Source of the DNA: CAYJAD01 sp964371195
GTDB taxonomy: Bacteria; Desulfobacterota; Desulfovibrionia; Desulfovibrionales; Desulfovibrionaceae
Length of the DNA stretch: 33,837 nucleotides
Direction of reading: 5' to 3'
Assembly (NCBI GenBank): GCA_964371195.1
Contig: CAYJLD010000019.1
Location: forward strand, 1-33,837
In this document: in pieces, positions 1-7,278 of the stretch
How the letters are laid out: the number at the start of each line of letters is the position of its first letter
How positions within the stretch are numbered: position 1 is the first letter of the stretch
Made by a program: the position numbers and the translations under genes
The notes under the pieces: model-generated
Databases searched by the model: none
The model's input: only the letters and a program-made list of their open reading frames with translations
What the model was told of the DNA's origin: nothing

Positions 1-43
1 CCCCTGTTAGCACAAAGACTTACTCACAATAGATCAATAAAGC

Positions 44-748
44 CTAGCTTTTTTTGCAAACAGCAATTTTTTGTAACTCAAAATCTAGATCAAAGTCACA
101 TAGAGCATCTTTAAGCAAATAATTAAAATTTGCACGCGTAATAAGACAAGCCCCCATACTCTCCATATGATTAGTGGCCTGCTGACAATCAAAAAGTTTA
201 AAATCTAATTCTTTTAAATATTCCACAAGGTAAGCCAAAGCTATTTTTGACGCATCCGATACATGATGAAACATGGACTCACCAAAAAAAGCCTTGCCCA
301 TTGTTAAACCATAAATTCCACCCACCAATTTTTCATCTTGCCAGCATTCCACAGAAAGTGCAAAACCAAGCCTATGTAAATTACTATAAGCAACTTGCAT
401 TTCAGGTAAAAGCCACGTGCCATCTTGTCCAGCACGTGGTACTTGCGCACAATTTTGCATGACTAAATCATAAGCCTTATTTACCGTACAACAAAAAGAG
501 GCATTCCTTATTTTGCGACGTAAGCGACTTGATATTTTAAATTTATTCAATGGCAAAACACAGCGCGGATTGGGTGACCACCAAAGAATTGGACTTTGGG
601 CAGCATACCAAGGAAAAATACCATGGGCATAGGCATAAATAAGTCGCTGTGGGCGTAGGTCTCCACCCACGGCCACAAGGCCGTCGGCTCTGGATATGGG
701 TGGAAACCATAATTCATCAGTTAATGTAATAATCACATCATTTACCAA
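44..748 (-). CDS. aat: Leucyl/phenylalanyl-tRNA--protein transferase
   Basis: Transfers Leu or Phe from aminoacyl-tRNA to proteins with N-terminal Lys/Arg, creating N-degrons for ClpS-ClpA(P). The 234-residue length and motifs fit the family: GLVAVGGDL and GIFPWY near the N terminus, WWSPNPRCV around residue 56, and the core segments GGIYGL, FFGESMF and DCQQATNH with HMESMGA. It is the last gene after clpS and clpA, starting 37 bases past the clpA stop. The start is uncertain: there is no ATG in frame near the N terminus. The longest reading begins with TTG at 748 and a GTG at 736 (residue 5) is equally plausible; neither has a clear Shine-Dalgarno, which suggests coupling to clpA or low expression. 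Function is confident, start is not. Confidence 0.94.
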   Translation of the reverse strand: MVNDVIITLTDELWFPPISRADGLVAVGGDLRPQRLIYAYAHGIFPWYAAQSPILWWSPNPRCVLPLNKFKISSRLRRKIRNASFCCTVNKAYDLVMQNCAQVPRAGQDGTWLLPEMQVAYSNLHRLGFALSVECWQDEKLVGGIYGLTMGKAFFGESMFHHVSDASKIALAYLVEYLKELDFKLFDCQQATNHMESMGACLITRANFNYLLKDALCDFDLDFELQKIAVCKKS

Positions 749-785
749 TGTTTATTTCAAAATTTTCAACGCCAAACCACACAAA

Positions 786-3011
786 CTATGCTAAGCCATA
801 ACTAAACTTAAGACCCTCAGTATTGGCAGCAATGGTAACAACTCCACCGCGGGTCAGTTTTCCAAAAAGTAGCTCTTGAGCTAGTACATCTTCAATTTCA
901 TTACGTATAACACGCTGTAAAGGCCTAGCACCATATAGAGGATCATAGCCTTTAGCAACAAGCCAATCTTTTGCATCTGGGGTCAGGATAATTTTTACCT
1001 TGCGTTCTGCTAAGCTTGTGGCAAGCTGGTCTACAAATTTTTCCACTATATTACCCATAAGATCAGGACTTAAACCACTAAAGGGTATTATGGCATCAAG
1101 TCTATTTCTAAATTCTGGTGAGAATGCATTTTCCACTGCTTTAAGGCCTTTATCAGCCAAATTTTCTAAGCTTTTTTCCCCAAAACCTAGATTTGCTCTA
1201 GTCATTTCACGCACACCAGCATTGGATGTCATAATTAAAATAACATTGCGAAAATCAGCTTTGCGACCACTATTGTCGGTTAAGGTTCCATAATCCATAA
1301 CCTGCAAAAGCACATTATATATATCTTCATGAGCTTTCTCTATTTCATCAAGTAATACCAATGAGTATGGTGCTTTACGTATAGCTTCAGTTAATTGCCC
1401 TCCTTGCTCAAAACCCACATAACCAGGAGGAGCCCCAATAAAGCGCGATACAGCATGTTTTTCCATATATTCGCTCATATCATAGCGCAAAAACTGTATT
1501 CCGAGACATTGAGCCAATTGCTTGGCAAGCTCGGTTTTACCTACACCTGTGGGCCCATAAAATAGAAAACAACCAGCTGGGCGTTGCTCACGGTTAAGAC
1601 CAGCCCTTGCACGCAAGATTGCTTTAACAGTTTGATTTACAGCAATATCTTGACCAAATACGCGTGCACGCACATCTTTTTCTAATGTGGCAAGACGTTG
1701 TTTTTCTTGACTTGATACAGAACGCTCTGGAATGCCAGCCATGCGAGCTACAACACGCTCAATATCATTCACGCCTACCTTGGCTTTCTTAGGGCCAGCT
1801 GTCTTTAAGCGCACATAGGCCCCAGCTTCATCTAACACATCTATGGCTTTGTCCGGTAAAAGTCTATCTTGTAAATGACGTGCAGATAGTTCTACAGCAG
1901 CTTTTATTGTTGATGCTGAATAGCTTACCTTGTGATGAGCAGCATAGCGCGCCTGCACACCTTGTAATATGGAAAGACACTCTGCTTCAGAAGGTTCTTT
2001 AATATCAATACGTTGAAAACGCCTTGATAGAGCACGATCTTTTTCTAAATGATTGCGAAACTCCTCATGGGTGGTTGAACCCATACAACGAATTTCACCA
2101 TTTGCTAAAACAGGCTTTAATAAATTTGATGCATCAAGTGAACCACCAGATGTGGAACCTGCACCCACAATAGTATGTATTTCATCAATAAATAAAATAG
2201 CATTGGGCACTTTTTTTAATGATGAAATGACACCTTTAAGTCTATTTTCAAAATCACCACGATAGCGCGCACCAGCAAGCAAGCTACCCATATCTAAAGC
2301 AAAAATGCGAGCAGACTTAAACATGTCTGGCACCTGCCCATCTACAATACGAAGAGCTAAGCCTTCGGCTATGGCCGTCTTACCAACCCCAGGCTCACCT
2401 ACAAAAAGTGGGTTATTTTTACGCCTACGGCACAATACTTCCACAGTGCGGTCAAGCTCAGGCTCACGCCCCACAAGAGGGTCAATATTTTCTGCAAAAG
2501 CTTTCGCCGTTAGCTCTACGGCATAGCGTGCCAAAGGATCTTTGTCGGCATTATCCATATTGGCAACACCTATAGATCCATTCCCACGCTCACCATGCGA
2601 AATATATTCTAAGACATTTGCACGGGTAACACCTTGTTTTTTTAAATAATGACTAGCATATGCATCATCTTCTTCCATCATAGCTGCTAATACATCACCA
2701 AGTTCAACTAAATCACGGCCAGCAGAACGAATATGATGCAATGCACTTTCTAGTACACGTTGAACTCCGTCGGTTTGTATAACTTCGCTCATATCATCTT
2801 CATCACGTAATTCCATATTTTGTGAGAAAAATTCTTCTAATTGATCACGTAATAAGGCTGGACTAGCTCCACAACCTTCAAGCAAAATGCGCCCATAATC
2901 TTCAGTAGTCATGGCATATAATAAGTGCTCAAGAGTTAAAAACTCATGTTTGCGACGTTGCACATCTTGCAAAGCAAAGTGCAAAACCTTTTGTAAATGT
3001 TTACCGAGCAT
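786..3011 (-). CDS. clpA: ATP-dependent Clp protease ATP-binding subunit ClpA
   Basis: AAA+ unfoldase that feeds ClpS-delivered and other substrates into ClpP (not in this window). The 741 residues include an N-terminal Clp_N domain (1-140), a first AAA module with Walker A GEPGVGKT (205-212) and Walker B LFIDEIH (273-279), and a second module with Walker A GPTGVGKT (486-493) and Walker B LVLLDEIEKA (551-560). There is no ClpB-type coiled coil between the modules, so it is ClpA rather than ClpB. Residues LGF at 608-610 sit where E. coli ClpA has its IGL ClpP-docking tripeptide. The ATG is preceded by AAGGA at good spacing. It lies 44 bases after clpS and 37 before aat, so the three genes look like one operon. 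Confidence 0.96.
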   Translation of the reverse strand: MLGKHLQKVLHFALQDVQRRKHEFLTLEHLLYAMTTEDYGRILLEGCGASPALLRDQLEEFFSQNMELRDEDDMSEVIQTDGVQRVLESALHHIRSAGRDLVELGDVLAAMMEEDDAYASHYLKKQGVTRANVLEYISHGERGNGSIGVANMDNADKDPLARYAVELTAKAFAENIDPLVGREPELDRTVEVLCRRRKNNPLFVGEPGVGKTAIAEGLALRIVDGQVPDMFKSARIFALDMGSLLAGARYRGDFENRLKGVISSLKKVPNAILFIDEIHTIVGAGSTSGGSLDASNLLKPVLANGEIRCMGSTTHEEFRNHLEKDRALSRRFQRIDIKEPSEAECLSILQGVQARYAAHHKVSYSASTIKAAVELSARHLQDRLLPDKAIDVLDEAGAYVRLKTAGPKKAKVGVNDIERVVARMAGIPERSVSSQEKQRLATLEKDVRARVFGQDIAVNQTVKAILRARAGLNREQRPAGCFLFYGPTGVGKTELAKQLAQCLGIQFLRYDMSEYMEKHAVSRFIGAPPGYVGFEQGGQLTEAIRKAPYSLVLLDEIEKAHEDIYNVLLQVMDYGTLTDNSGRKADFRNVILIMTSNAGVREMTRANLGFGEKSLENLADKGLKAVENAFSPEFRNRLDAIIPFSGLSPDLMGNIVEKFVDQLATSLAERKVKIILTPDAKDWLVAKGYDPLYGARPLQRVIRNEIEDVLAQELLFGKLTRGGVVTIAANTEGLKFSYGLA

Positions 3012-3055
3012 AAAAAATCCTTAAAAATCTATAAAATATGCAAAATATCTTAATG

Positions 3056-3373
3056 TTATTCAACTTCTTCTAATGTACAACGTAAAGGAAAACCAGCCTC
3101 ACGAGCCAGAGTCCGTGTTTGACGTACCCTAGTCTCCGCTATTTCATGGGTATAAATACCACATAAGCCGACACCACTTTGATGCACAGATAACATAATT
3201 TTTGTTGCTTCTTCTGCTGTTTTACGAAAAACCTTCATAAGAATATGCACTACAAATTCCATACTAGTATAGTCATCATTATGTAAAAGTACCTTGTATT
3301 TGCGTGGTTCGCGCAAATGTTCTTCCATCAAAATATCGCTATCATATTGCGAACTTGAGTGGGGTTTATCCAT
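3056..3373 (-). CDS. clpS: ATP-dependent Clp protease adaptor ClpS
   Basis: Adaptor that recognises destabilising N-terminal residues (Leu, Phe, Tyr, Trp) and passes the substrate to ClpA. The 105 residues show the signature HNDDYTSMEFVV (31-42), where the Asn-Asp-Asp binds the substrate alpha-amino group, and SVHQSGVGLCGIYTHEIAET (62-81) with the conserved His64. The N-terminal ~20 residues are a flexible extension, as in other ClpS proteins. The ATG at 3373 has a GGGA-type Shine-Dalgarno ~10 bases upstream. It is the first gene of clpS-clpA-aat; a candidate promoter lies 45-75 bases upstream. Confidence 0.95.
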   Translation of the reverse strand: MDKPHSSSQYDSDILMEEHLREPRKYKVLLHNDDYTSMEFVVHILMKVFRKTAEEATKIMLSVHQSGVGLCGIYTHEIAETRVRQTRTLAREAGFPLRCTLEEVE

Positions 3374-3416
3374 TCAAACCGTCCCTTTATTAGGCAAAAC
3401 CATTTTAACCAGGCTA

Positions 3417-3446
3417 ATTAGCTTTTGCTACAAATATTTGTGTCAA
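3417..3446 (-). promoter_or_regulatory. Candidate clpS-clpA-aat promoter overlapped by a palindrome
   Basis: On the minus strand a perfect TTGACA (3446-3441) is followed after 18 bases by GCTAAT (3422-3417), about 44 bases before the clpS ATG. The -35 hexamer lies inside the perfect inverted repeat TTGTGT-CAA-ACACAA (3438-3452), which could be an operator. The spacing of its arms differs from the usual Rex site. The -10 is weak (4 of 6), so this is a sigma-70-type guess, not a demonstrated promoter. Confidence 0.4.
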
Positions 3447-3613
3447 ACACAAGTAAGCACTTAAAGATACTGGTCAAGATGCAATGCATATAATAAAAAT
3501 GTAAAAAAAAATTCTCGGGCCAGAGTATGCCACTTAATGAGGTCTTATGGCAAGAAATAAGCAAAAAATATTTCTTACTAAAGCACTAGGTTATAGAGAA
3601 CGAAGCGTAAGGA

Positions 3614-4945
3614 TTATCTTTTTGCGAAAAGTCTTTTTTGTAATTGCATCACGGTATTAATACCATTTTTTTCCACTTGAGGATGAAAGATTGGTTCATA
3701 ACCAAGGCGTGAAGCTTGAGCAAAACGAATATCTTGCGCGCTAACACTACGTATTTGACCATTTAAGTCCACTTCACCCCAAAATACAGCCCGCTCAGGT
3801 AGAGCAATATCATAAAATGACGATAGCACAGCCGCCACTAAAGCTAAGTCCATGCCAGGGTCATCAAGACGCATCCCCCCACCAACTTTTGCATATATGT
3901 CAACCTGTCCAAAATTCAATTTAAGACGCTTTTCTAAAACCGCTAACAATAAATGTAAACGATTGGTATCAAAGCCAAGGGCTGTACGTCTTGGTATTGC
4001 CAAATATGTTTTTGACACAAGAGCCTGTATTTCAACAGCAAATGGCCTATGACCATCTACTGCCATAACCACAGCAGTACCACTAAGTGTGGCATCGCGC
4101 GCAGCTAAAAAAAATGTAGATGGATCTTCCACCAACTGCATGCCATTATTAGTCATATGAAAAACAAGCAATTCCTCATTAGGCCCAAAGCGGTTCTTAA
4201 AAACTCGTAACAATCTAAACATCTGACGACGATCGCCCTCAAGTGAAATTACCGTGTCAACCATATGTTCAAGTAAGCGTGGTCCAGCTAGGGTTCCTTC
4301 CTTTGTCACATGCCCAACCAAGACCAAGCAAGTACCAGCTGCACGGCATTTTTCAATTAAATCAGTTGCTACTGCCCGAACCTGACTCACATTACCAGGT
4401 AAGCCTTCTGCCTCCATACTGCTTAAAGTTTGTACTGAGTCAACAATTAATAATGCTGGAGGTTCTTTTACAAGCATGGGATGCAAATCTTCCACATGCA
4501 CAGTGGATAAAGCCCAAAGGTTATCATGCAAAATATTTAGCCGCTGACCACGATTTTTTATTTGCGGTAATGACTCCTCACCACTGGCATACACAACCTT
4601 TAAACCCAGTGCAGCCACATAACCAGCCAGTTGTAATAATAAGGTAGATTTACCAATACCAGGCTCACCACCCATTAAAAGAGCAGAACCAGGTACAAAG
4701 CCTTGTCCAAGTATTCTATTAAGGGGCTCAAGACCAGAGCTAAAAGCAGTATGGCCTTGTTCGCTCACAGCTTTTAAAGGTATGGCATTTTTAATGTCAG
4801 AGTGATGTTTGAGTTTTGACTTTGTGCTTTTTACCAAGGAGGCTTCAAGTGTATTCCAAGCTTGGCAGGTAGGGCATTGCCCACGCCACTGCGCACATTG
4901 TGCACCGCAAGCTTTACAAATATAATTTTCACGCACCTTGGCCAT
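3614..4945 (-). CDS. radA: DNA repair protein RadA (Sms)
   Basis: RecA-like ATPase that promotes branch migration of recombination intermediates. The 443 residues show the family order: a C4 zinc finger (Cys10, 13, 24, 27), a RecA-like core with Walker A GEPGIGKST (93-101) and Walker B LLIVDS (165-170), the RadA-specific KNRFG motif (250-254), and a C-terminal Lon-protease-like domain with KVGGGMRLDDPGMDLA. I chose the ATG at 4945, giving MAKVRENYICKACG, the usual RadA N terminus; an in-frame TTG two codons upstream (4951) is less likely. The gene begins 23 bases after the zinc-ribbon protein and is probably the last of the metH operon. Confidence 0.96.
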   Translation of the reverse strand: MAKVRENYICKACGAQCAQWRGQCPTCQAWNTLEASLVKSTKSKLKHHSDIKNAIPLKAVSEQGHTAFSSGLEPLNRILGQGFVPGSALLMGGEPGIGKSTLLLQLAGYVAALGLKVVYASGEESLPQIKNRGQRLNILHDNLWALSTVHVEDLHPMLVKEPPALLIVDSVQTLSSMEAEGLPGNVSQVRAVATDLIEKCRAAGTCLVLVGHVTKEGTLAGPRLLEHMVDTVISLEGDRRQMFRLLRVFKNRFGPNEELLVFHMTNNGMQLVEDPSTFFLAARDATLSGTAVVMAVDGHRPFAVEIQALVSKTYLAIPRRTALGFDTNRLHLLLAVLEKRLKLNFGQVDIYAKVGGGMRLDDPGMDLALVAAVLSSFYDIALPERAVFWGEVDLNGQIRSVSAQDIRFAQASRLGYEPIFHPQVEKNGINTVMQLQKRLFAKR

Positions 4946-4968
4946 TGGCAACTCGATGTATATATGGT

Positions 4969-5727
4969 TTATTCGTCCTCAACATCCTTGGAACTAATAA
5001 TCTTAACCCCAAATTCAGCCACATCCGGTGGGGGGTTATAGAATAATACCATGAATGGAACTTCACCATTGGGAGCTACATTGGTGTTTCTGCTAAGGAT
5101 TTCTATTTGATTGGTTAAAAATGACTCCAGCTCTTCCTCGCCAAGCACTTGAAGTTGAAATAAAGAAAGCACTGTTCCTGCCAATTGCTTCTTAAGCATG
5201 AGGGTATTTTTATCCTTACCATATATGGCGGCCTCCACTTCTATGAGGTCCTTTGGTACAGGAAATTCATTGACCACAATACCTTCAATAACAAAAACTG
5301 AACCAATTTTCTCATTTTCAACATAGTATTGACGCACGTTACGCATGGTCATTAATTCTACGCTTTTAGCAAGGTGGGCTGGATCTTGGCTTTTAGTGTC
5401 CATCATACTATTGGAATAATACCACCATCCACCGGCACCACCACCACAAAGTATAGTCAAAACTATTAATAAAAGAATAATCTTTGACTTTTTACCCTTA
5501 GGCTTTTGCTCCTTTGGTGAACTATCAAGATCTAAACTTGCATCAGAGCTATCAAGATCTAAATTATTATCTTGAACTTCTGCATCAATCTGCGCCTCTT
5601 CTTGTGCTGGTGGAGCTTCTAGAGTAAAAACATTCTTACATACCGAGCAACGAAACTTGGCATTGGCACGCACCACATCATCGGCAAGATTGAAGCGACT
5701 AGCGCAATTTGGGCATTGTATTTCCAT
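4969..5727 (-). CDS. Zinc-ribbon (MJ0042-type) single-pass membrane protein, DUF3426-like
   Basis: Function unknown. The N terminus (1-37) is a CxxC/CxxC zinc ribbon (Cys5, 8, 27, 30) of the MJ0042 type. An acidic linker with the repeated unit LDLDSS (residues 56-70) follows, then a lysine-rich stop (71-82) and one transmembrane helix (about 83-105). A ~145-residue C-terminal domain resembles DUF3426, with the characteristic VIEGIVVNEFP segment and a terminal run ending in PPPDVAEFGV. Positive residues before the helix suggest a cytoplasmic zinc ribbon and a periplasmic C-terminal domain. The ATG at 5727 has a weak AGGT element upstream. It lies between hpt (60 bases) and radA (23 bases). Domain naming is from remembered family patterns. 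Confidence 0.8.
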   Translation of the reverse strand: MEIQCPNCASRFNLADDVVRANAKFRCSVCKNVFTLEAPPAQEEAQIDAEVQDNNLDLDSSDASLDLDSSPKEQKPKGKKSKIILLLIVLTILCGGGAGGWWYYSNSMMDTKSQDPAHLAKSVELMTMRNVRQYYVENEKIGSVFVIEGIVVNEFPVPKDLIEVEAAIYGKDKNTLMLKKQLAGTVLSLFQLQVLGEEELESFLTNQIEILSRNTNVAPNGEVPFMVLFYNPPPDVAEFGVKIISSKDVEDE

Positions 5728-5787
5728 ATTGAATTACCTATTTCAACAGAACTATATTAATCGTAGTTTAATCACCAAGTAATACAC

Positions 5788-6318
5788 CTATTCAAAAATT
5801 ACTTCATATAGTCCGGATAAATTACGATAATTTTCCGCATAATCAAGACCATAGCCAACAACAAAGCCGCTGGCAATACTAAAACCTACAAAATCTGAGG
5901 TAATTTTTATTTCACGCCGTTCATATTTATCTAAAAGTACAGCACTACCTACGGACAAAGTATCGAGTTTTGAAAATTTATCCAATAAAAACTGCATACT
6001 ATGTCCAGTATCCACTATATCTTCCACCACCAGCACATGTTTACCCTTAAGATTAGTATTAACATCTTTAGAGCAAACTATGTTATGTGATGAACTAAGC
6101 TCATTACCATAACTAGAGAGGCACACAAAATCCATTTCCACATCTGACCTTGATATGGCACGAAATAAATCCGCACAAAAAATGGCTGCACCCTTAAGAA
6201 CGCCTACTAACACCAAGGGTTCATCACCATAACGAGCATCAATTTGTTTACCTAGTAATTTTACACGTTGCTCAATATCTGTGGCAGATAAAATCTCTTT
6301 TAGCTTATGAGCTTGCAT
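5788..6318 (-). CDS. hpt: Hypoxanthine phosphoribosyltransferase
   Basis: Purine salvage enzyme converting hypoxanthine (and usually guanine) plus PRPP to IMP/GMP in the cytoplasm. The 176 residues match the bacterial Hpt length. Visible motifs are LVGVLKGAAIF (37-47), the flexible-loop region LSSYGN (67-72), the PRPP-binding loop VLVVEDIVDTGHS (95-107) with the acidic pair Glu99-Asp100, and a C-terminal GFVVGYGLDYAENYRNL nucleobase pocket. The ATG at 6318 has GAGG six bases upstream. It starts 7 bases after the acetyltransferase gene, clearly in the same transcription unit. Confidence 0.95.
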   Translation of the reverse strand: MQAHKLKEILSATDIEQRVKLLGKQIDARYGDEPLVLVGVLKGAAIFCADLFRAISRSDVEMDFVCLSSYGNELSSSHNIVCSKDVNTNLKGKHVLVVEDIVDTGHSMQFLLDKFSKLDTLSVGSAVLLDKYERREIKITSDFVGFSIASGFVVGYGLDYAENYRNLSGLYEVIFE

Positions 6319-6325
6319 ACTTGCC

Positions 6326-6793
6326 TCATGATAGTTTTAGCAATACAGCTGTTTCATCACAATCTGGGTATTTAGGGCAATGCACACAGTCTGCCCAAAT
6401 TTTTTGAGGTAAAATATCCTTATCAACCACACTAAAGCCTAGACATTTGAAAAAATCTTCCTGATAAGTTAGAGCAAAAGCTGTGTCAATGCCAAGCTCA
6501 CTACAGTCAGCAAGACAAACTTCAACAATTTTACGCCCAAGGCCACGCTTGCGGTATGAATCATGCACCACTAATGAACAAATTTCTGCAAGGTTATCCC
6601 ACATGGGTGACAAAGCACAACAGGCAAGAATTTCTCCTTGTGCGGTTTCAGCCACATAAAAATCCCTAATGTGTCTATAGAGATGACTTAAAGCCCTTGG
6701 TAATAACAGGCCTTGTTTGGCGCAATCCATAAGTAGGGCATGAATACCCTTAACATCCCCCATATGCGCTCTACGAATTGTCAGATTTAGCAT
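6326..6793 (-). CDS. GNAT-family N-acetyltransferase, probable short N-acetylglutamate synthase (ArgA-like)
   Basis: The 155-residue GNAT protein has the acetyl-CoA-binding P-loop motif RKRGLG (81-86), preceded by AEICSLVVHDSYR. The N-terminal pattern (IRRAHMGDVKGIHALL) with LYRHIRDFYVAE and LTYQEDFFKCLGF resembles the short stand-alone N-acetylglutamate synthases typified by the mycobacterial ArgA, which start arginine synthesis from glutamate. The C-terminal CVHCPKYPDC is Cys-rich; whether it binds metal is unknown. The start is ATG 6793 with AGAGGAAG upstream. The gene overlaps the TlpA-like gene by 23 bases, implying coupled translation. The GNAT fold is certain; the substrate is inferred from overall pattern only. 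Confidence 0.72.
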   Translation of the reverse strand: MLNLTIRRAHMGDVKGIHALLMDCAKQGLLLPRALSHLYRHIRDFYVAETAQGEILACCALSPMWDNLAEICSLVVHDSYRKRGLGRKIVEVCLADCSELGIDTAFALTYQEDFFKCLGFSVVDKDILPQKIWADCVHCPKYPDCDETAVLLKLS

Positions 6794-7268
6794 TGCCAGC
6801 TTCCTCTAAAAGTACCTTAATAAATTGTTTGAGTTCTTCTTCGGTTACAAAACCAGAAGCATTAGCCACAAGCTTACCGCTTTTATCGTAGACAAGGTTA
6901 TGTGGTATGGTCTGCACCTTAAAAGCTTGAGCTAAACTTAATTCTGCTAAATAAATTGGATAATCTATTTTCATACTCTCAGTGAAGCTTGGTAACTTTT
7001 TTGGATCTTCATCAACAGAAATTCCCACCACAACTACATCCTTAGACATACTATTGGCAACGGACACAAGACCAGGAATTTCCTCTCTACAAGGTGGACA
7101 CCAAGTGGCAAAGAAATTCACCAACACAATCTTACCCTTATGACTAGCTATGACCTTTTCAAAAGCTTGAGGATTAAGCTTTTCTATTTCAGCTGCATGC
7201 GCAAAGTTAGCATTTAATACAACAAAACAAAATCCAAAGCATAGCAAGGTTGTAATAATTTGTCTCAT
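6771..7268 (-). CDS. Exported TlpA/ResA-type thioredoxin-like protein
   Basis: Predicted periplasmic thiol-disulfide reductase. A Sec signal peptide of about 25 residues ends at AHA|AE. The thioredoxin fold follows, with active site WCPPC (Cys57, Cys60) in FFATWCPPCREE and the cis-Pro segment QTIPHNLVYD. The 165-residue length fits TlpA/ResA proteins that serve cytochrome c maturation or general reduction of exported thiols. I place the start at ATG 7268, because TAGGA lies 8 bases upstream; the ATG two codons earlier (7274) would be only 2 bases from it. It begins 10 bases after the metH stop. The specific partner is unknown; this organism's multiheme cytochromes make a c-heme role plausible. 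Confidence 0.88.
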   Translation of the reverse strand: MRQIITTLLCFGFCFVVLNANFAHAAEIEKLNPQAFEKVIASHKGKIVLVNFFATWCPPCREEIPGLVSVANSMSKDVVVVGISVDEDPKKLPSFTESMKIDYPIYLAELSLAQAFKVQTIPHNLVYDKSGKLVANASGFVTEEELKQFIKVLLEEAGNAKSDNS

Positions 7269-7278
7269 AATCATATTC

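Noticed and set aside
247..462. Plus-strand open frame opposite aat, and similar long frames opposite clpA, metH, cysS, rho and others
   Set aside because: They are shadows of strongly recognisable genes on the other strand or frame, with no family motifs or ribosome sites.
786..3011. ClpB or ClpC identity for the Clp ATPase
   Set aside because: There is no middle coiled coil between the AAA modules, and clpS and aat flank it.
3503..3533. Possible minus-strand radA terminator: GC-rich CTCTGGCCCGAG followed by nine T
   Set aside because: The stem is only three base pairs and lies about 80 bases after the stop; not enough to call.
3552..3576. AT-rich hairpin AAGAAATA / TATTTCTT between clpS and radA
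   Set aside because: Perfect 8-bp arms but no GC core, no T-run and expected by chance in DNA of this composition.
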